Source: Chitinophagaceae bacterium (lineage in GTDB: Bacteria; Bacteroidota; Bacteroidia; Chitinophagales; Chitinophagaceae). Taken from it: 64,000 nucleotides of DNA. A program made the translations under genes and the position numbers. Position 1 is the stretch's first letter. The number at the start of each line of letters is the position of its first letter. Of the stretch, positions 26,177-35,680 are shown in pieces. A model generated the notes under the pieces. That model did not search any database. It was not told the DNA's origin and saw only the letters and a program-made list of their open reading frames with translations. The stretch covers positions 1 to 64,000 of the forward strand of contig CANFKC010000025.1 in the NCBI GenBank assembly GCA_947447265.1, read 5' to 3'.

Positions 26177-26431
26177 CTACAATCCGCATGAGGCTGAATA
26201 ACCTACGGTTGCGCCGCCACCTGCTGCTGTAGCAGCTGTAATTGCGCTTGACTGTAATGCACTGCAAGCCGACGTAGCGTCGCTTTTTGTTGTATTGGTT
26301 AAAGGATAAGTGTATTTTGTTGTTGCCATGCCAGTTGCGCTAACTGTACAAGTGCAAGTATAGTCTTTTTTGCAAGATGTAAAAGTTGATCCTACAAGTG
26401 CAATAGCTGCAAAAAGAATAATTTTTTTCAT
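26177..26431 (-). CDS. Small lipoprotein, 84 aa
   Basis: The start at ATG 26431 gives MKKIILFAAIALVGSTFTSC, a signal peptide with lipobox Cys20. The mature part is about 64 residues, with Cys residues in KDYTCTC, one in the Thr/Ala-rich centre and one at the end (SASCGL), which could form disulphides. Proteins of this size and type are frequent in Bacteroidota; I know no function. It is bounded by its own terminator and separated from the DUF4292 gene by 89 bp. Confidence 0.75.
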   Translation of the reverse strand: MKKIILFAAIALVGSTFTSCKKDYTCTCTVSATGMATTKYTYPLTNTTKSDATSACSALQSSAITAATAAGGGATVGYSASCGL

Positions 26432-26520
26432 AACAATATTGTTTTTTTGTGTGTCCAAAAGTAGGGATTATGTATTAACATTCAAAAATAGCTGCAGATA
26501 AAAAAAGAACATTCCGGCAA

Positions 26521-27420
26521 CTAATTTTGCTTCAAGATAAATTTTGCAGGAATACTGAACGGTAATTCGACATTTTTATCAAATTCCACGCTCTGAAAAT
26601 CCATTTCAAGCAAAAACTTATCTACGTTATTCTGTATATTTATAGTACGAGACATTGCGATACGCTTACCGCAACTATATTCATAGCGGTTAAATTTAAG
26701 CGTAGCCTGCGGCCCGTTGGGGTCACGGGTATTTACCTGGTCGGTGCTTATAGTGCTATCTGTTTTTGAACAATTTATACTTTGCAAGAAGCTGCTGTCT
26801 GCCACGTGTACCAGCCATGAATTACCTAGTTCGGCAACATCCAGGATAGCCCCGTCGCGTAACGGCTCACCTGTAACCAGGTTCTGTAATGAGGTAAAAT
26901 CAACATCCGTCGGAAGCACTTTTGCAACATCTTTCAGCGCCAGTTTGGTCACTTCTTTCTGCAGGTAATTCAGCATTACAAAACTGTCATTGGTAATCAA
27001 AACGCGAGCGGCATGCACCATTCCACCGAGTGCCGTAACATCAACCCATATGGCGCTATCTTTTTTGACCCGAATACTGGCTGTAAAATCCTGGCTTTCC
27101 TGAGGACCTTCGAAATGAACCTTAGCCTTACCTGACATAGTTTTAAACGACAAGCGTGAATTCCAGACCGGTGTAACCATATCTACCAGCCGCTTCATAA
27201 GTCCTGAGGTATCAGGTACCACCCCGAAAGTATCGGGTTCGGGCAAATTTGCCCTGCGAACGACTATTGGCGCCGCAGTTTTAGTTGAATCGGGAATTAT
27301 AACATTAGTTGTAACTGGTGTAGGGACAGTTTTCTTCCTCCCGATAAGCCGCTGCAACGAACAGGAACTTATGCAGCATGAGAAAATAATTAAAATGCTG
27401 CCGCACAAAAATCTATTCAT
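26521..27420 (-). CDS. DUF4292 family lipoprotein
   Basis: The 299-aa protein starts with a signal peptide ending in CCISSC (lipid Cys20), followed by a Pro/Thr-rich linker and the DUF4292 domain (about 85-295), containing LSFKTMSGKAKVHFEG and VDVTALGGMVHAARVLIT. The domain is LolA/LolB-like in general character, which suggests lipoprotein handling at the envelope, but this is not established. It overlaps the TPR gene by 8 bp on the same strand, so the pair is translationally linked. TPR-DUF4292 pairs are a familiar arrangement in this phylum. Confidence 0.85.
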   Translation of the reverse strand: MNRFLCGSILIIFSCCISSCSLQRLIGRKKTVPTPVTTNVIIPDSTKTAAPIVVRRANLPEPDTFGVVPDTSGLMKRLVDMVTPVWNSRLSFKTMSGKAKVHFEGPQESQDFTASIRVKKDSAIWVDVTALGGMVHAARVLITNDSFVMLNYLQKEVTKLALKDVAKVLPTDVDFTSLQNLVTGEPLRDGAILDVAELGNSWLVHVADSSFLQSINCSKTDSTISTDQVNTRDPNGPQATLKFNRYEYSCGKRIAMSRTINIQNNVDKFLLEMDFQSVEFDKNVELPFSIPAKFILKQN

Positions 27421-29149
27421 ACAATTTTTCTTCGCTTATTTTTTTGGGCAACAGCGGATTTTCGCTGCCTTTTTCTTTGGCTATTTTCCAGTATTCAACA
27501 GCCTTTGCTTTATTGTTCAACTTGAAGTAAACATCACCGAGGTGCTCGTAAAGTGTGGCATCGGCTTTCTTATCGTTAGCACTTACAGCCTTTTCAATGT
27601 ATTCTTTTGCCTTGGCGAACTCACCGTTCTTATAAAGTATCCAGCCATAGGTATCTAAAAAGGTAGTTTCGTTCGGCCTTAATTTCAATGACCTTTCAGA
27701 CATTGTTTTCGCCTTATCCAGGTTTTTGCCACGCTCTGACAGGTAATAACTGTAATTATTCAGTACTGTAGCGTCGCCTGGTTCCAGCTCCAGCGCCTTA
27801 TCGAAAGCCTTATCTGATTCCTCAAATTGTTTGCTGGAATTGTACACATCACCGAGAAAAGCATACATACCCGCCAGCGTCTTGGCATCAGTATCCGGCA
27901 AAAGATCGATTGCGCGTTTCAATGCGTTAGCGGCCTTTGGATAGTTCTTTTTATTGTAATGGCCTACCCCATTATAATAATGCGACAATGCATTGTTCGG
28001 AAACAGCTTTATTGCCTTTTCGCTATACTTGATGAGGGAATCTGAATATTGCTTTTCAGCATAAATATTCAGCAGGTCTTGCCATACAGCATAGCTGGAT
28101 TGCTTCATTGCCAAGGACCTTTTGTATTCCGCTATTGCATTATCAGTTTGCTTATCCGCTTCAAGAAATTTACCATGAATGGCAACCAGCGGTGCATAAA
28201 CAGGATGCTGCGAAAGCAGGTTTTGCAACATTTGCAATCCTTCCCTTATACCAGTAGAATCGGGCAGCGTTTGTATGTAGGCGTCAAACAGTTCCAACTG
28301 TGTTTCCACATCCAGCTTACTGTTCTCAATTGCCTTTCGCGCATATACACGAAACTTTACCGTATCCTTTAGGTTGAGATAATGTTCCTGTAAACCCAAC
28401 TCGATGGCAGGGTCGCCGGGAACTGCTTTTTCGGCATCTTTGTATACCTGCAAAGCCTTATCAGGCATTTTATTATTGTCATATAGCTCACCAAGCAATT
28501 TGTAGTACTTACCGTTCCTCGGATCTTGTGCTATCAGCTGCTTTACAACGTCACCGGCTTTACCAATGTCATTCATGTGCAGGTATAACTGCACTTTCTT
28601 CATCAGTATTTCATCGTCCTGACCACTCTTAACAAGCGCCCTGTCTATGTATTGCACAGCATCGCTATACTTCTTGGCCTTATCAAAATACTCAGCGGCC
28701 ATTATCGCATAGTTTACGTCCGATGTTTCTTTATCGGCTATAGTTGCCATTTGTTTGGCAGCCTCATCATAGCGCCCCAATACGGCAAGCACTGATGCAT
28801 ACTGCTCATTGTACCATTTATTATACTTCACTAATGCAAGCGCCTTCAGAATATTATCTTCTGACTTTTGCATCTTCTTTTCTTCCAGGTACAATTTTGA
28901 TAGCTCGTAGTAACCGGGTGCACCTTCCTGGGGTTCGGCCGATACGAATTGTTCATACAATTCTATAGCCTTTTTAACGTCATTATGGGCCTTGGCCTTA
29001 ACAGCGTCAAAAAACAAGTCGTTAACTTTAGCAAAGTGTCCGGTAACAGGCAAGGCTGTTGAATCAGTGCTTAACTGACCAAACGCCCGCCGCGCAGGAA
29101 CTAAAACAACAAAACAAAATCCGATAAACAGGCAAAATTTCAACCTCAT
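27413..29149 (-). CDS. Secreted tetratricopeptide-repeat protein
   Basis: The 578-aa protein has a signal peptide (MRLKFCLFIGFCFVVLVPAR) and then TPR units over almost the whole length, for example YYELSKLYLEEKKMQKSEDN and the last three, near FDKALELEPGDATVLNNY and YGWILYKNGEFAKAKEYIEK. Such arrays bind other proteins. It is most likely a periplasmic scaffold working with the DUF4292 lipoprotein, with which it overlaps. Its start overlaps the nucleotidyltransferase stop by 4 bp (ATGA), placing all three in one operon. Confidence 0.88.
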   Translation of the reverse strand: MRLKFCLFIGFCFVVLVPARRAFGQLSTDSTALPVTGHFAKVNDLFFDAVKAKAHNDVKKAIELYEQFVSAEPQEGAPGYYELSKLYLEEKKMQKSEDNILKALALVKYNKWYNEQYASVLAVLGRYDEAAKQMATIADKETSDVNYAIMAAEYFDKAKKYSDAVQYIDRALVKSGQDDEILMKKVQLYLHMNDIGKAGDVVKQLIAQDPRNGKYYKLLGELYDNNKMPDKALQVYKDAEKAVPGDPAIELGLQEHYLNLKDTVKFRVYARKAIENSKLDVETQLELFDAYIQTLPDSTGIREGLQMLQNLLSQHPVYAPLVAIHGKFLEADKQTDNAIAEYKRSLAMKQSSYAVWQDLLNIYAEKQYSDSLIKYSEKAIKLFPNNALSHYYNGVGHYNKKNYPKAANALKRAIDLLPDTDAKTLAGMYAFLGDVYNSSKQFEESDKAFDKALELEPGDATVLNNYSYYLSERGKNLDKAKTMSERSLKLRPNETTFLDTYGWILYKNGEFAKAKEYIEKAVSANDKKADATLYEHLGDVYFKLNNKAKAVEYWKIAKEKGSENPLLPKKISEEKLYE

Positions 29150-30159
29150 AGTTGTGTAGAGAAATCACCTAGGCTAAGTTCCTTTGGCTTTTCATTGTAA
29201 TTTACTTCTTTTCCTAACATAGAGGTATGCAGGTTAGCATTTTTAACAATACTATTAGCGCCTATCATGGAATTAACAATGCGGGAATCTTCCACCCTTA
29301 CACCCTGTTCCAGAGAAGCGTGCGGACCCACTACTGAATTTTTGATAACTACACTATCACCTATGAAGCAAGGTGCAATTATTACTGAATTTTCAATAAT
29401 AGCAGTTGACGATACCAATTGCTCCTTGCTGCTCTTTAATTCCAACACCCTTTGATTGGTATAAATAGTAGCATCTTTATTACCGCAATCTAACCACTCC
29501 TGCACCTGGTCGGTGTAGAACTTAACGCCATTTTTCAGCATGTGGTCCATTGCATCTGTTATCTGGTATTCGCCTTTCAATTTAATATCTTCGTCTATCA
29601 GGCGCTGCAACTGCTTCTTGAGGCCATCGCCATCCTTAAAGTAGTAAACACCAATTATAGCTAGGTCAGAAACGAATTCCTTTGGCTTTTCAACAAATGC
29701 GGTAATCTCATTATCGCTATTCAATTTCACCACACCGAACGCACTAGGGTCTTCCACCTTCTGTGTCCAAACTATCGCGTCCTTATTCTTGTCAATGCTG
29801 AATTTAGCATCGAACAAAGTGTCAGCAAAAGCTATGAAAACGTTGCCGGTAAGGGTATCGCCAGCACAAAGAATAGCGTGTGCGGTACCCTGCGGGTTTT
29901 CCTGTACACAAATTTTACCTTTTGCACCCAAGGCAGCTGCAACAGAAAGCAAATGATCCTGAACTTCCTGGTTAAAAGAAGCGCCCGAACCTATGATAAA
30001 AGCTATTTCTTCTACTTTTTCATTACTTGTAGCCAGTATATCTTCAACCAAACGCTGAACGATAGGCTTACCGGCAACCGATATTAAAGGTTTTGCTGTT
30101 GTAAGTGTGTGTGGGCGCATACGTTTGCCCATGCCCGCCATTGGAATAATAATGTTCAT
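29146..30159 (-). CDS. Sugar-phosphate nucleotidyltransferase with beta-helix domain
   Basis: The 337-aa protein begins MNIIIPMAGMGKRMRPHT, a nucleotidyltransferase signature with an insertion relative to the paralogue at 13675-14673, then PQGTAHAIL, FADTLFD with the metal-binding Asp and FVEKPKEF. The C-terminal part has hexapeptide repeats (VIIAPCFIGDSVVIKNSVVG). It should make an NDP-sugar for the surface glycan or cell wall. It is the first gene of the operon with the TPR and DUF4292 genes and follows dut by 33 bp. Confidence 0.88.
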   Translation of the reverse strand: MNIIIPMAGMGKRMRPHTLTTAKPLISVAGKPIVQRLVEDILATSNEKVEEIAFIIGSGASFNQEVQDHLLSVAAALGAKGKICVQENPQGTAHAILCAGDTLTGNVFIAFADTLFDAKFSIDKNKDAIVWTQKVEDPSAFGVVKLNSDNEITAFVEKPKEFVSDLAIIGVYYFKDGDGLKKQLQRLIDEDIKLKGEYQITDAMDHMLKNGVKFYTDQVQEWLDCGNKDATIYTNQRVLELKSSKEQLVSSTAIIENSVIIAPCFIGDSVVIKNSVVGPHASLEQGVRVEDSRIVNSMIGANSIVKNANLHTSMLGKEVNYNEKPKELSLGDFSTQL

Positions 30160-30192
30160 TGTGTGCTATAATTAACGTTTTTAAAAATCATT

Positions 30193-30627
30193 TTAAACTC
30201 CTGAATGCCCGAATCCACCGGCACCACGTTGTGTCTCTTCTAAAAGGGAGACCACTTCCCACTCCACCCTTTCATACCTGCTAACGATCATTTGCGCAAT
30301 GCGCTCTCCGTCACTGATTACCTGCTCTTCGCCCGATAAATTGATCACGGGTATCATTATCTCACCGCGGTAGTCGCTATCTATAGTTCCCGGTGTATTC
30401 ACCAAAGTAAGGCCTTTTTTAATAGCCAGACCGCTGCGCGGCCGCAGCTGCGCCTCATACATTGGTGGCAGGGCCATATACAAGCCTGTTGGTATCAGCC
30501 TCCGTTCCAGCGATTTTAAAGTCACCGGCTCCTGCAACCATGCACAGATATCCATACCACTGGAACCCTCAGTTTGGTAGGCCGGCATTTTATGCGGCGA
30601 TTTATTAATAATAGATACCTGTATCAT
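30193..30627 (-). CDS. dut: dUTP diphosphatase
   Basis: All five trimeric dUTPase motifs are present in the 144-aa protein: SSGMDICA (22-29), RPRSGLA (62-68), GTIDSDYRGE (80-89) with the uracil-binding loop, GERIAQMI (107-114) and RGAGGFGHSG (134-143). It hydrolyses dUTP to dUMP, keeping uracil out of DNA and feeding thymidylate synthesis. Length is normal. It sits between the polysaccharide genes and the second nucleotidyltransferase, all on one strand. Confidence 0.96.
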   Translation of the reverse strand: MIQVSIINKSPHKMPAYQTEGSSGMDICAWLQEPVTLKSLERRLIPTGLYMALPPMYEAQLRPRSGLAIKKGLTLVNTPGTIDSDYRGEIMIPVINLSGEEQVISDGERIAQMIVSRYERVEWEVVSLLEETQRGAGGFGHSGV

Positions 30628-30741
30628 TTAGCGCGGGCAAAGGTAGAAAATATGAGACTAGTTTCAACGTCGGGCAATATTATTATAAGTATACGAATAG
30701 TACATGTTTAAACGGACTGCATTTAACAATGCAAATCCCGC

Positions 30742-33234
30742 TTATCGTTCAATAACTTCCAGTATCCGGGTAGCTATCATTTCGCTATGCTGCGCCGCAG
30801 TTATTTCAAGGTGAGTAGATTTTACATTAAATATTTTAAAATTACCTTTTACATGAGCCTTCCAGTTGTAGCCGTGGGTCGGATGCGTTACAAAATCACG
30901 AGTGGCGCGGAAAAAGACGCAGTTATGAGGTATTTCATGCTTACCCTCCCCGAACACCTTCTTATAATAGTCATGCCAGAACATGTGTTTACGGTTAGTG
31001 CGGAAAGGACTGGCGATTGCACCTTCATTATTTGCTTTGGGAAACCTGCCCGCTATAAACTTCTTCAATATGTGCGAATCTCTGGCGACAACAGTATTCT
31101 TGAGCATAAACAGTGCCTTTAGCACCTTGGACCTTTGCCGCGCATACCCGGTTATTTTGAAGTAATTAAAGGTATCGAGCAGCACACAATCTCGTATCTC
31201 GGCTATAGTTGCGGCCAACTGCTGCGCAATAAAACCCTGAAAACTCAAGCCAAGCACTATCGCTCCGCGGTCGTTTGGCTGCGAGCGAATGGCATCACCC
31301 AGTTCGTGTATTAATGCTTCGGCCCCTTCAATATTTTCAAGCGCTTCCGACTCATGCAACAAATGCATGATATTGAAGTGAGGCGATAATTTGGCGATGA
31401 TAGGCGCGTAATCGTTACCTCCGCGAAAACGATTAATAAAATAGAAGTTCCGCTTAGCCGGCGAATACTCATTAAACAGGGCACAATGCACCTTTTTACC
31501 CCAAAAGCCCGAATCAAGATAAACCGCCAGCTTCTGTGGTGTGGGATATACCCATAAACTATAGGCAGGAATTTTGAGCTGTAACCTTGCCTCAAGCGAG
31601 GCTATTACGGCCAGGCTCATAAGCGAATCGCCCCCCAGATCATTGAAAAAGGAGTTATCGGGTTGTGTATTTTCAATTTCCAGTGCAGCATTAAATGCAT
31701 CAATAATAATTTGTTCCAGCTCGCTCCGAGGTTGCTGGTTAGTATGTCGCTCCCCCACAAGCTGTGCGAACTCCATAGTCTCCAACCGCTTTCGGTCCAC
31801 TTTATCAGTATGTGTTTGCGGAAAATCGGCTACCCTGCAATAAAAATGTGGCAGATGACCTCCCGGAAGTTTTCCGTTGAGGGATGTGTTCAGCTCAGCA
31901 ACGGTAAGTTCGGCTTCATTTGACTGGATAAAGGCCACCAGGTGCTTTTTGCCCGGCCGGGAGTCGTTGATCACTACGACAGCACGTACAACATTGGGTA
32001 GCTGTTCCAATTGCTGCTCGATCAGGGAGAGATCAATTTTAACGCCATTCAGTTTTACCTCATTGTGCTTTCTCCCTTTGTAAAAAATCTCACCTGCGTC
32101 ATTTACAGACCCTAAATCACCGGTTCTATAAATGACAGTACCGTTGTCTGAGCTGAAAGCATTATCGGTTGCTAGTGCATCGCCAACATAGCCGCTGGCA
32201 ATATAACCCGAATCTACTACGATTTCGCCTATTGTACCAGCTGGCAGCTCTATCCCATGCTCATCTGATGCATATACGTTTTTGTGCGCCACAGCCCTAC
32301 CCAACGAATAGTTATACGAATCCAAGTGATCATTATTTCCTAAAATGAGCTGAGCAATAGTTCGGGTTTCAGTTGATGCATATGCGATCTTTAAACGAGT
32401 GGACGCCGGAAACCGGGACCTGAAAAGGTCTATTGCCTGCATGGTGATAGGCTCTGCACCTATTGCCACGCAGCGTACCGGCAAATGATGCAGCGACGGA
32501 TTAAACTTACAAACTGCCTGAAATGTTGACACCGACATGGTGGTATACGTAACCTTCCGTTCCTCCCAAAACCTTACCAACCCACCCATACCCAACTGTT
32601 TCACGGGGTAAAGGCACAGCTCAGCCCCCGAAACCAGGGCCGGAAAAATACATGACAATGCCGCGCTGAACGACATGGAAAATATCAGGTCGAGCTTATC
32701 GGCAGCAGTTATACTGTTATCTTTTATTTGCCGGGTGATATCTTCATTAATTGTTTTGTGGGTATGCACTACCACCTTGGGCGCACCGCTGGTACCAGAT
32801 GTAATAAGCGCACAAAAATTGACATCATCAGCAATTGTAAAATTCGCCAGAAAGGGCTTTCCCAGCGGGACGATGTCCTCAAAATATATGTGCGAATAAT
32901 TCCCTTGCAGGCGATTGTTATCGCTTAGTGATACGATACTGTATTGGATTTGCAAAGGAAATGTAGCGGCAATATGATGCCTATTTTCCGGAGTTACAGT
33001 CAGGTAATAGTTACCCGAAAGCAGAATGCCCAGTATGGCAATAATATGTTCAGCCGGATTTTCGATTTCCACCGCAATACATTGCCCACGAATACCTCTT
33101 TCGGATAGAAGTGTAGCGATAGCGCAGCTGCGATTACCCACTTCAAGATAAGTAGCGCTCTTGCCATTAAAGAAAATTGCAGTCTCCTTCCCGTAGCGTT
33201 CAAAATTTGCAACCAGCCTGCTAACTATCCCCAT
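30742..33234 (-). CDS. Single-module NRPS-like protein (adenylation, carrier, thioesterase)
   Basis: The 830-aa protein has an adenylation domain (1-490) with SGTSGAPK (146-153), YASTET (285-290), YRTGDLG (369-375) and the A10 Lys in DKVDRK (K478); a carrier domain with GGDSL (Ser537 for phosphopantetheine); and a thioesterase-like domain with GLSFQG (Ser664) and THLE (His808). No condensation domain is present. It should activate one amino or aryl acid, hold it as a thioester and release it by hydrolysis, transfer or dimerisation. It is downstream of the O-antigen ligase-like gene and two GT4 genes on the same strand, so acylation of the glycan is a fair guess. The substrate cannot be read. 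Confidence 0.88.
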   Translation of the reverse strand: MGIVSRLVANFERYGKETAIFFNGKSATYLEVGNRSCAIATLLSERGIRGQCIAVEIENPAEHIIAILGILLSGNYYLTVTPENRHHIAATFPLQIQYSIVSLSDNNRLQGNYSHIYFEDIVPLGKPFLANFTIADDVNFCALITSGTSGAPKVVVHTHKTINEDITRQIKDNSITAADKLDLIFSMSFSAALSCIFPALVSGAELCLYPVKQLGMGGLVRFWEERKVTYTTMSVSTFQAVCKFNPSLHHLPVRCVAIGAEPITMQAIDLFRSRFPASTRLKIAYASTETRTIAQLILGNNDHLDSYNYSLGRAVAHKNVYASDEHGIELPAGTIGEIVVDSGYIASGYVGDALATDNAFSSDNGTVIYRTGDLGSVNDAGEIFYKGRKHNEVKLNGVKIDLSLIEQQLEQLPNVVRAVVVINDSRPGKKHLVAFIQSNEAELTVAELNTSLNGKLPGGHLPHFYCRVADFPQTHTDKVDRKRLETMEFAQLVGERHTNQQPRSELEQIIIDAFNAALEIENTQPDNSFFNDLGGDSLMSLAVIASLEARLQLKIPAYSLWVYPTPQKLAVYLDSGFWGKKVHCALFNEYSPAKRNFYFINRFRGGNDYAPIIAKLSPHFNIMHLLHESEALENIEGAEALIHELGDAIRSQPNDRGAIVLGLSFQGFIAQQLAATIAEIRDCVLLDTFNYFKITGYARQRSKVLKALFMLKNTVVARDSHILKKFIAGRFPKANNEGAIASPFRTNRKHMFWHDYYKKVFGEGKHEIPHNCVFFRATRDFVTHPTHGYNWKAHVKGNFKIFNVKSTHLEITAAQHSEMIATRILEVIER

Positions 33235-33315
33235 GTATGCTTCTATCCGATGTTTCGGCCAAAAATAGCAGTAAAATCAAACTATAACAAAAAGGGAAAA
33301 CAGAAAAAAGTAGCA

Positions 33316-34539
33316 CTAAGCAACATTGCGTTTACCACGCCACGTAAAAAAGAAAAGGCTACTGAAAAATGAATAAAAGAATAAGCCATGCTGCGTTGCC
33401 AGTACACTTTCCGTAAAAAAGGTAATTATCAGTATCAATATCAAATACAGATAAACAAAATCTTTGTGCTTAATGGAGGTTACAACATGTGTAATAACTG
33501 CGGCCAGTAGCAATACAATGCCGGCTAAACCAAATGATATCCATTGATAAAAATATTCGTTGTGCGGGTCGTAGGCCAATACATCATAGCCATAATGTAG
33601 TGAATAAAACAGATAACGTACATGCAGCAGGTGCATTAGCCGGCCTGGTCCGCAACCGGCAAGCCAGTAATGCTTCACCAAAGTCGTATCTACTGTCCAT
33701 ATCATTTTACGCACATAGATGGAGTTGTCGGTCACATTACCCTTCATTGCACGACCAGAGAGCCCTGTCATTTCCTGCACGCGCTGGCTTACAAAAGGCA
33801 CAAAAAGGTAGGATAGTACAAGAACGGCCAACATGCCAGCGAATACCCATTTATATTGCCACAGGGTTTTGCGCCTTAACCACGCCTGGTGCGCCATTAT
33901 TAAAGCCAATGCTATTAGTGGCGACTTGGCCAGTAACGGTAACAAGAAAGCAATTATAGCATAGAACATCGTATACTTCAGCATACGGTTCAGGTGTTGA
34001 CCACGAACCAGCAAATAACCTGCACCCATTACCAGATACATGCTCATGTAGGTTGGGTGATGGCCGCATATCTCTTCAAATGAAACGCGGTAGGCTACAT
34101 GGGTTACGCCATGGAAACCGCCGGGCGCCAGGGCATACTTAGCAACAAACGCGATATTGGTAACCACACATATTGCTATCTTAGCATAGACAAACCACAC
34201 CAGTTCGTTATAAATAATTGCCAGTTTATCTCTAGCTATCAAAGAAAAAACCACCGGTAGCAGTAAATACCCCAATCGGTATTCGCATAATTTATGGAGC
34301 ACACCGCTAAACTCAGCAGGCGTAAACGGCAATGCCACGAGGTATAAGAGATAAGAAGCACCAAGAAGAAATGCAATGGCAAGGTTGCTTACCGGAACAC
34401 CACCCGGGCTTTTAAAACTGCGGAATATAAAGTACAAAGCAGACAGAAACACCCCAACCGGTTGCAATTGCATCGGCAGGAAAAACGACACCATCATGAT
34501 GCGCGCAATAACCTTATCTGCTAGCGTGGCTTCGTTCAT
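33316..34539 (-). CDS. O-antigen ligase/polymerase-like membrane protein
   Basis: The 407-aa protein is very hydrophobic, with about ten membrane helices, and a large periplasmic loop before the last helices with CGPGRLMH and AYDPHNEYFYQWISFG, the PHNxYL-like region of O-antigen ligases (Wzy_C family). Ligases transfer the finished polysaccharide from the lipid carrier to lipid A core. A Wzy-type polymerase is the alternative; the ABC export system next door favours the ligase. Its start overlaps the GT4 stop by 4 bp (ATGA). Confidence 0.82.
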   Translation of the reverse strand: MNEATLADKVIARIMMVSFFLPMQLQPVGVFLSALYFIFRSFKSPGGVPVSNLAIAFLLGASYLLYLVALPFTPAEFSGVLHKLCEYRLGYLLLPVVFSLIARDKLAIIYNELVWFVYAKIAICVVTNIAFVAKYALAPGGFHGVTHVAYRVSFEEICGHHPTYMSMYLVMGAGYLLVRGQHLNRMLKYTMFYAIIAFLLPLLAKSPLIALALIMAHQAWLRRKTLWQYKWVFAGMLAVLVLSYLFVPFVSQRVQEMTGLSGRAMKGNVTDNSIYVRKMIWTVDTTLVKHYWLAGCGPGRLMHLLHVRYLFYSLHYGYDVLAYDPHNEYFYQWISFGLAGIVLLLAAVITHVVTSIKHKDFVYLYLILILIITFFTESVLATQHGLFFYSFFSSLFFFTWRGKRNVA

Positions 34540-35669
34540 GGCATTGGCTTTTTATAAAAATCTAAATAGCACTTTTTCACAAATTCGCTCATCTCCTGCT
34601 TAAAACGGGTATCAGAAAACCGCAGGGAATTCATCCGTATCGCTTCCCTGTCCGTTAATGGTTGCTGCTCAAATTTATGAACGCAGGCTATAAGGTGTTC
34701 CTCCGTTTGGTCTTCAAACAGGTAACCTGTAACGCCATCAATTACTGTCTCCTGATAACCACCATAGTCGAGTGCCAAAACAGGGGTACCACACGCCTGC
34801 ACCTCCACGCACAAAATACCGAAGTCTTCTTTAGCCGCAAAAATGCATGCCTTAGCCTGTTGTATATACTGAATCATTTCCGCGTCTTTCTTATAACCCA
34901 GCCATTGAATATTAGGTGAAGTCTTGAGCAATTCGGTAAATTGTTTAGATCCGTAGCCATCCCCTATCAATACCAGCTTTTTATCTGGCATTTGCTGAAA
35001 CGCACGCACAATCATGTCTATCTTTTTATAGGGCACAAACCGGCCAAGGCATAAATAATAATCTTCACGTGGCTTGCTGCCTATCAAAAACTTACCCGTG
35101 CGCACCGGTGGGTAAATAACCGTGGCCGTGCGTTGGTAACTATTTTCAATGCGCTTCTTTACATGTTCAGAATTGGCGATAAAGTAATGCACATTCGCGG
35201 CGGTTCTAAAGTCCCACTTGCGGATGTAATGAATGAACCACTTGTACAAAAAAATACGCGCTATCGCGTGATGGGCCACATAATCGTCATACATATCCCA
35301 TACATAACGCATAGGGCTGTGGCAGTAACATATATTGAGTATCGCTGGGTCGGCACCTATTCCCTTCGCTACGGCATGAGAAGTAGATATGATCAGGTCA
35401 TAATTTTTCAGCCTGAACTGCTTCATCAGCCATGGCATTATGGGCAAGGTATAGCGGTAAAATTTATCGATAAAGGGTATATACTGCAGCAGCGATGTTC
35501 TAATAGTGTTATCCTTCAATATCTCTTCACTGTCAGCGGGAGAAAACTTGTTGAATAGCGTATAAACGGTAACATCTTCATTTTTATAAATATCCAGTAT
35601 ATCGCCGGCTACCTTTTCGGCGCCGCCATTTGCTTTAAACCAATCATGTACAAATGCTAGTCTTACCAT
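34536..35669 (-). CDS. Glycosyltransferase family 4
   Basis: The 377-aa protein starts VRLAFVHDWFKANGGAEKVAG, typical of WbaZ-like GT4 enzymes, with a GT-B fold: acceptor-binding half at 1-180, then YYLCLGRFVPYKKIDMIVRA and the E-x7-E region FGILCVEVQACGTPVLAL. It transfers a hexose, often mannose, during O-antigen assembly on the cytoplasmic side. It lies in the minus-strand glycan operon between another GT4 and the ligase-like gene, with 11 bp to the upstream GT4 gene. Confidence 0.9.
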   Translation of the reverse strand: MVRLAFVHDWFKANGGAEKVAGDILDIYKNEDVTVYTLFNKFSPADSEEILKDNTIRTSLLQYIPFIDKFYRYTLPIMPWLMKQFRLKNYDLIISTSHAVAKGIGADPAILNICYCHSPMRYVWDMYDDYVAHHAIARIFLYKWFIHYIRKWDFRTAANVHYFIANSEHVKKRIENSYQRTATVIYPPVRTGKFLIGSKPREDYYLCLGRFVPYKKIDMIVRAFQQMPDKKLVLIGDGYGSKQFTELLKTSPNIQWLGYKKDAEMIQYIQQAKACIFAAKEDFGILCVEVQACGTPVLALDYGGYQETVIDGVTGYLFEDQTEEHLIACVHKFEQQPLTDREAIRMNSLRFSDTRFKQEMSEFVKKCYLDFYKKPMP

Positions 35670-35680
35670 TTACCTTGTCA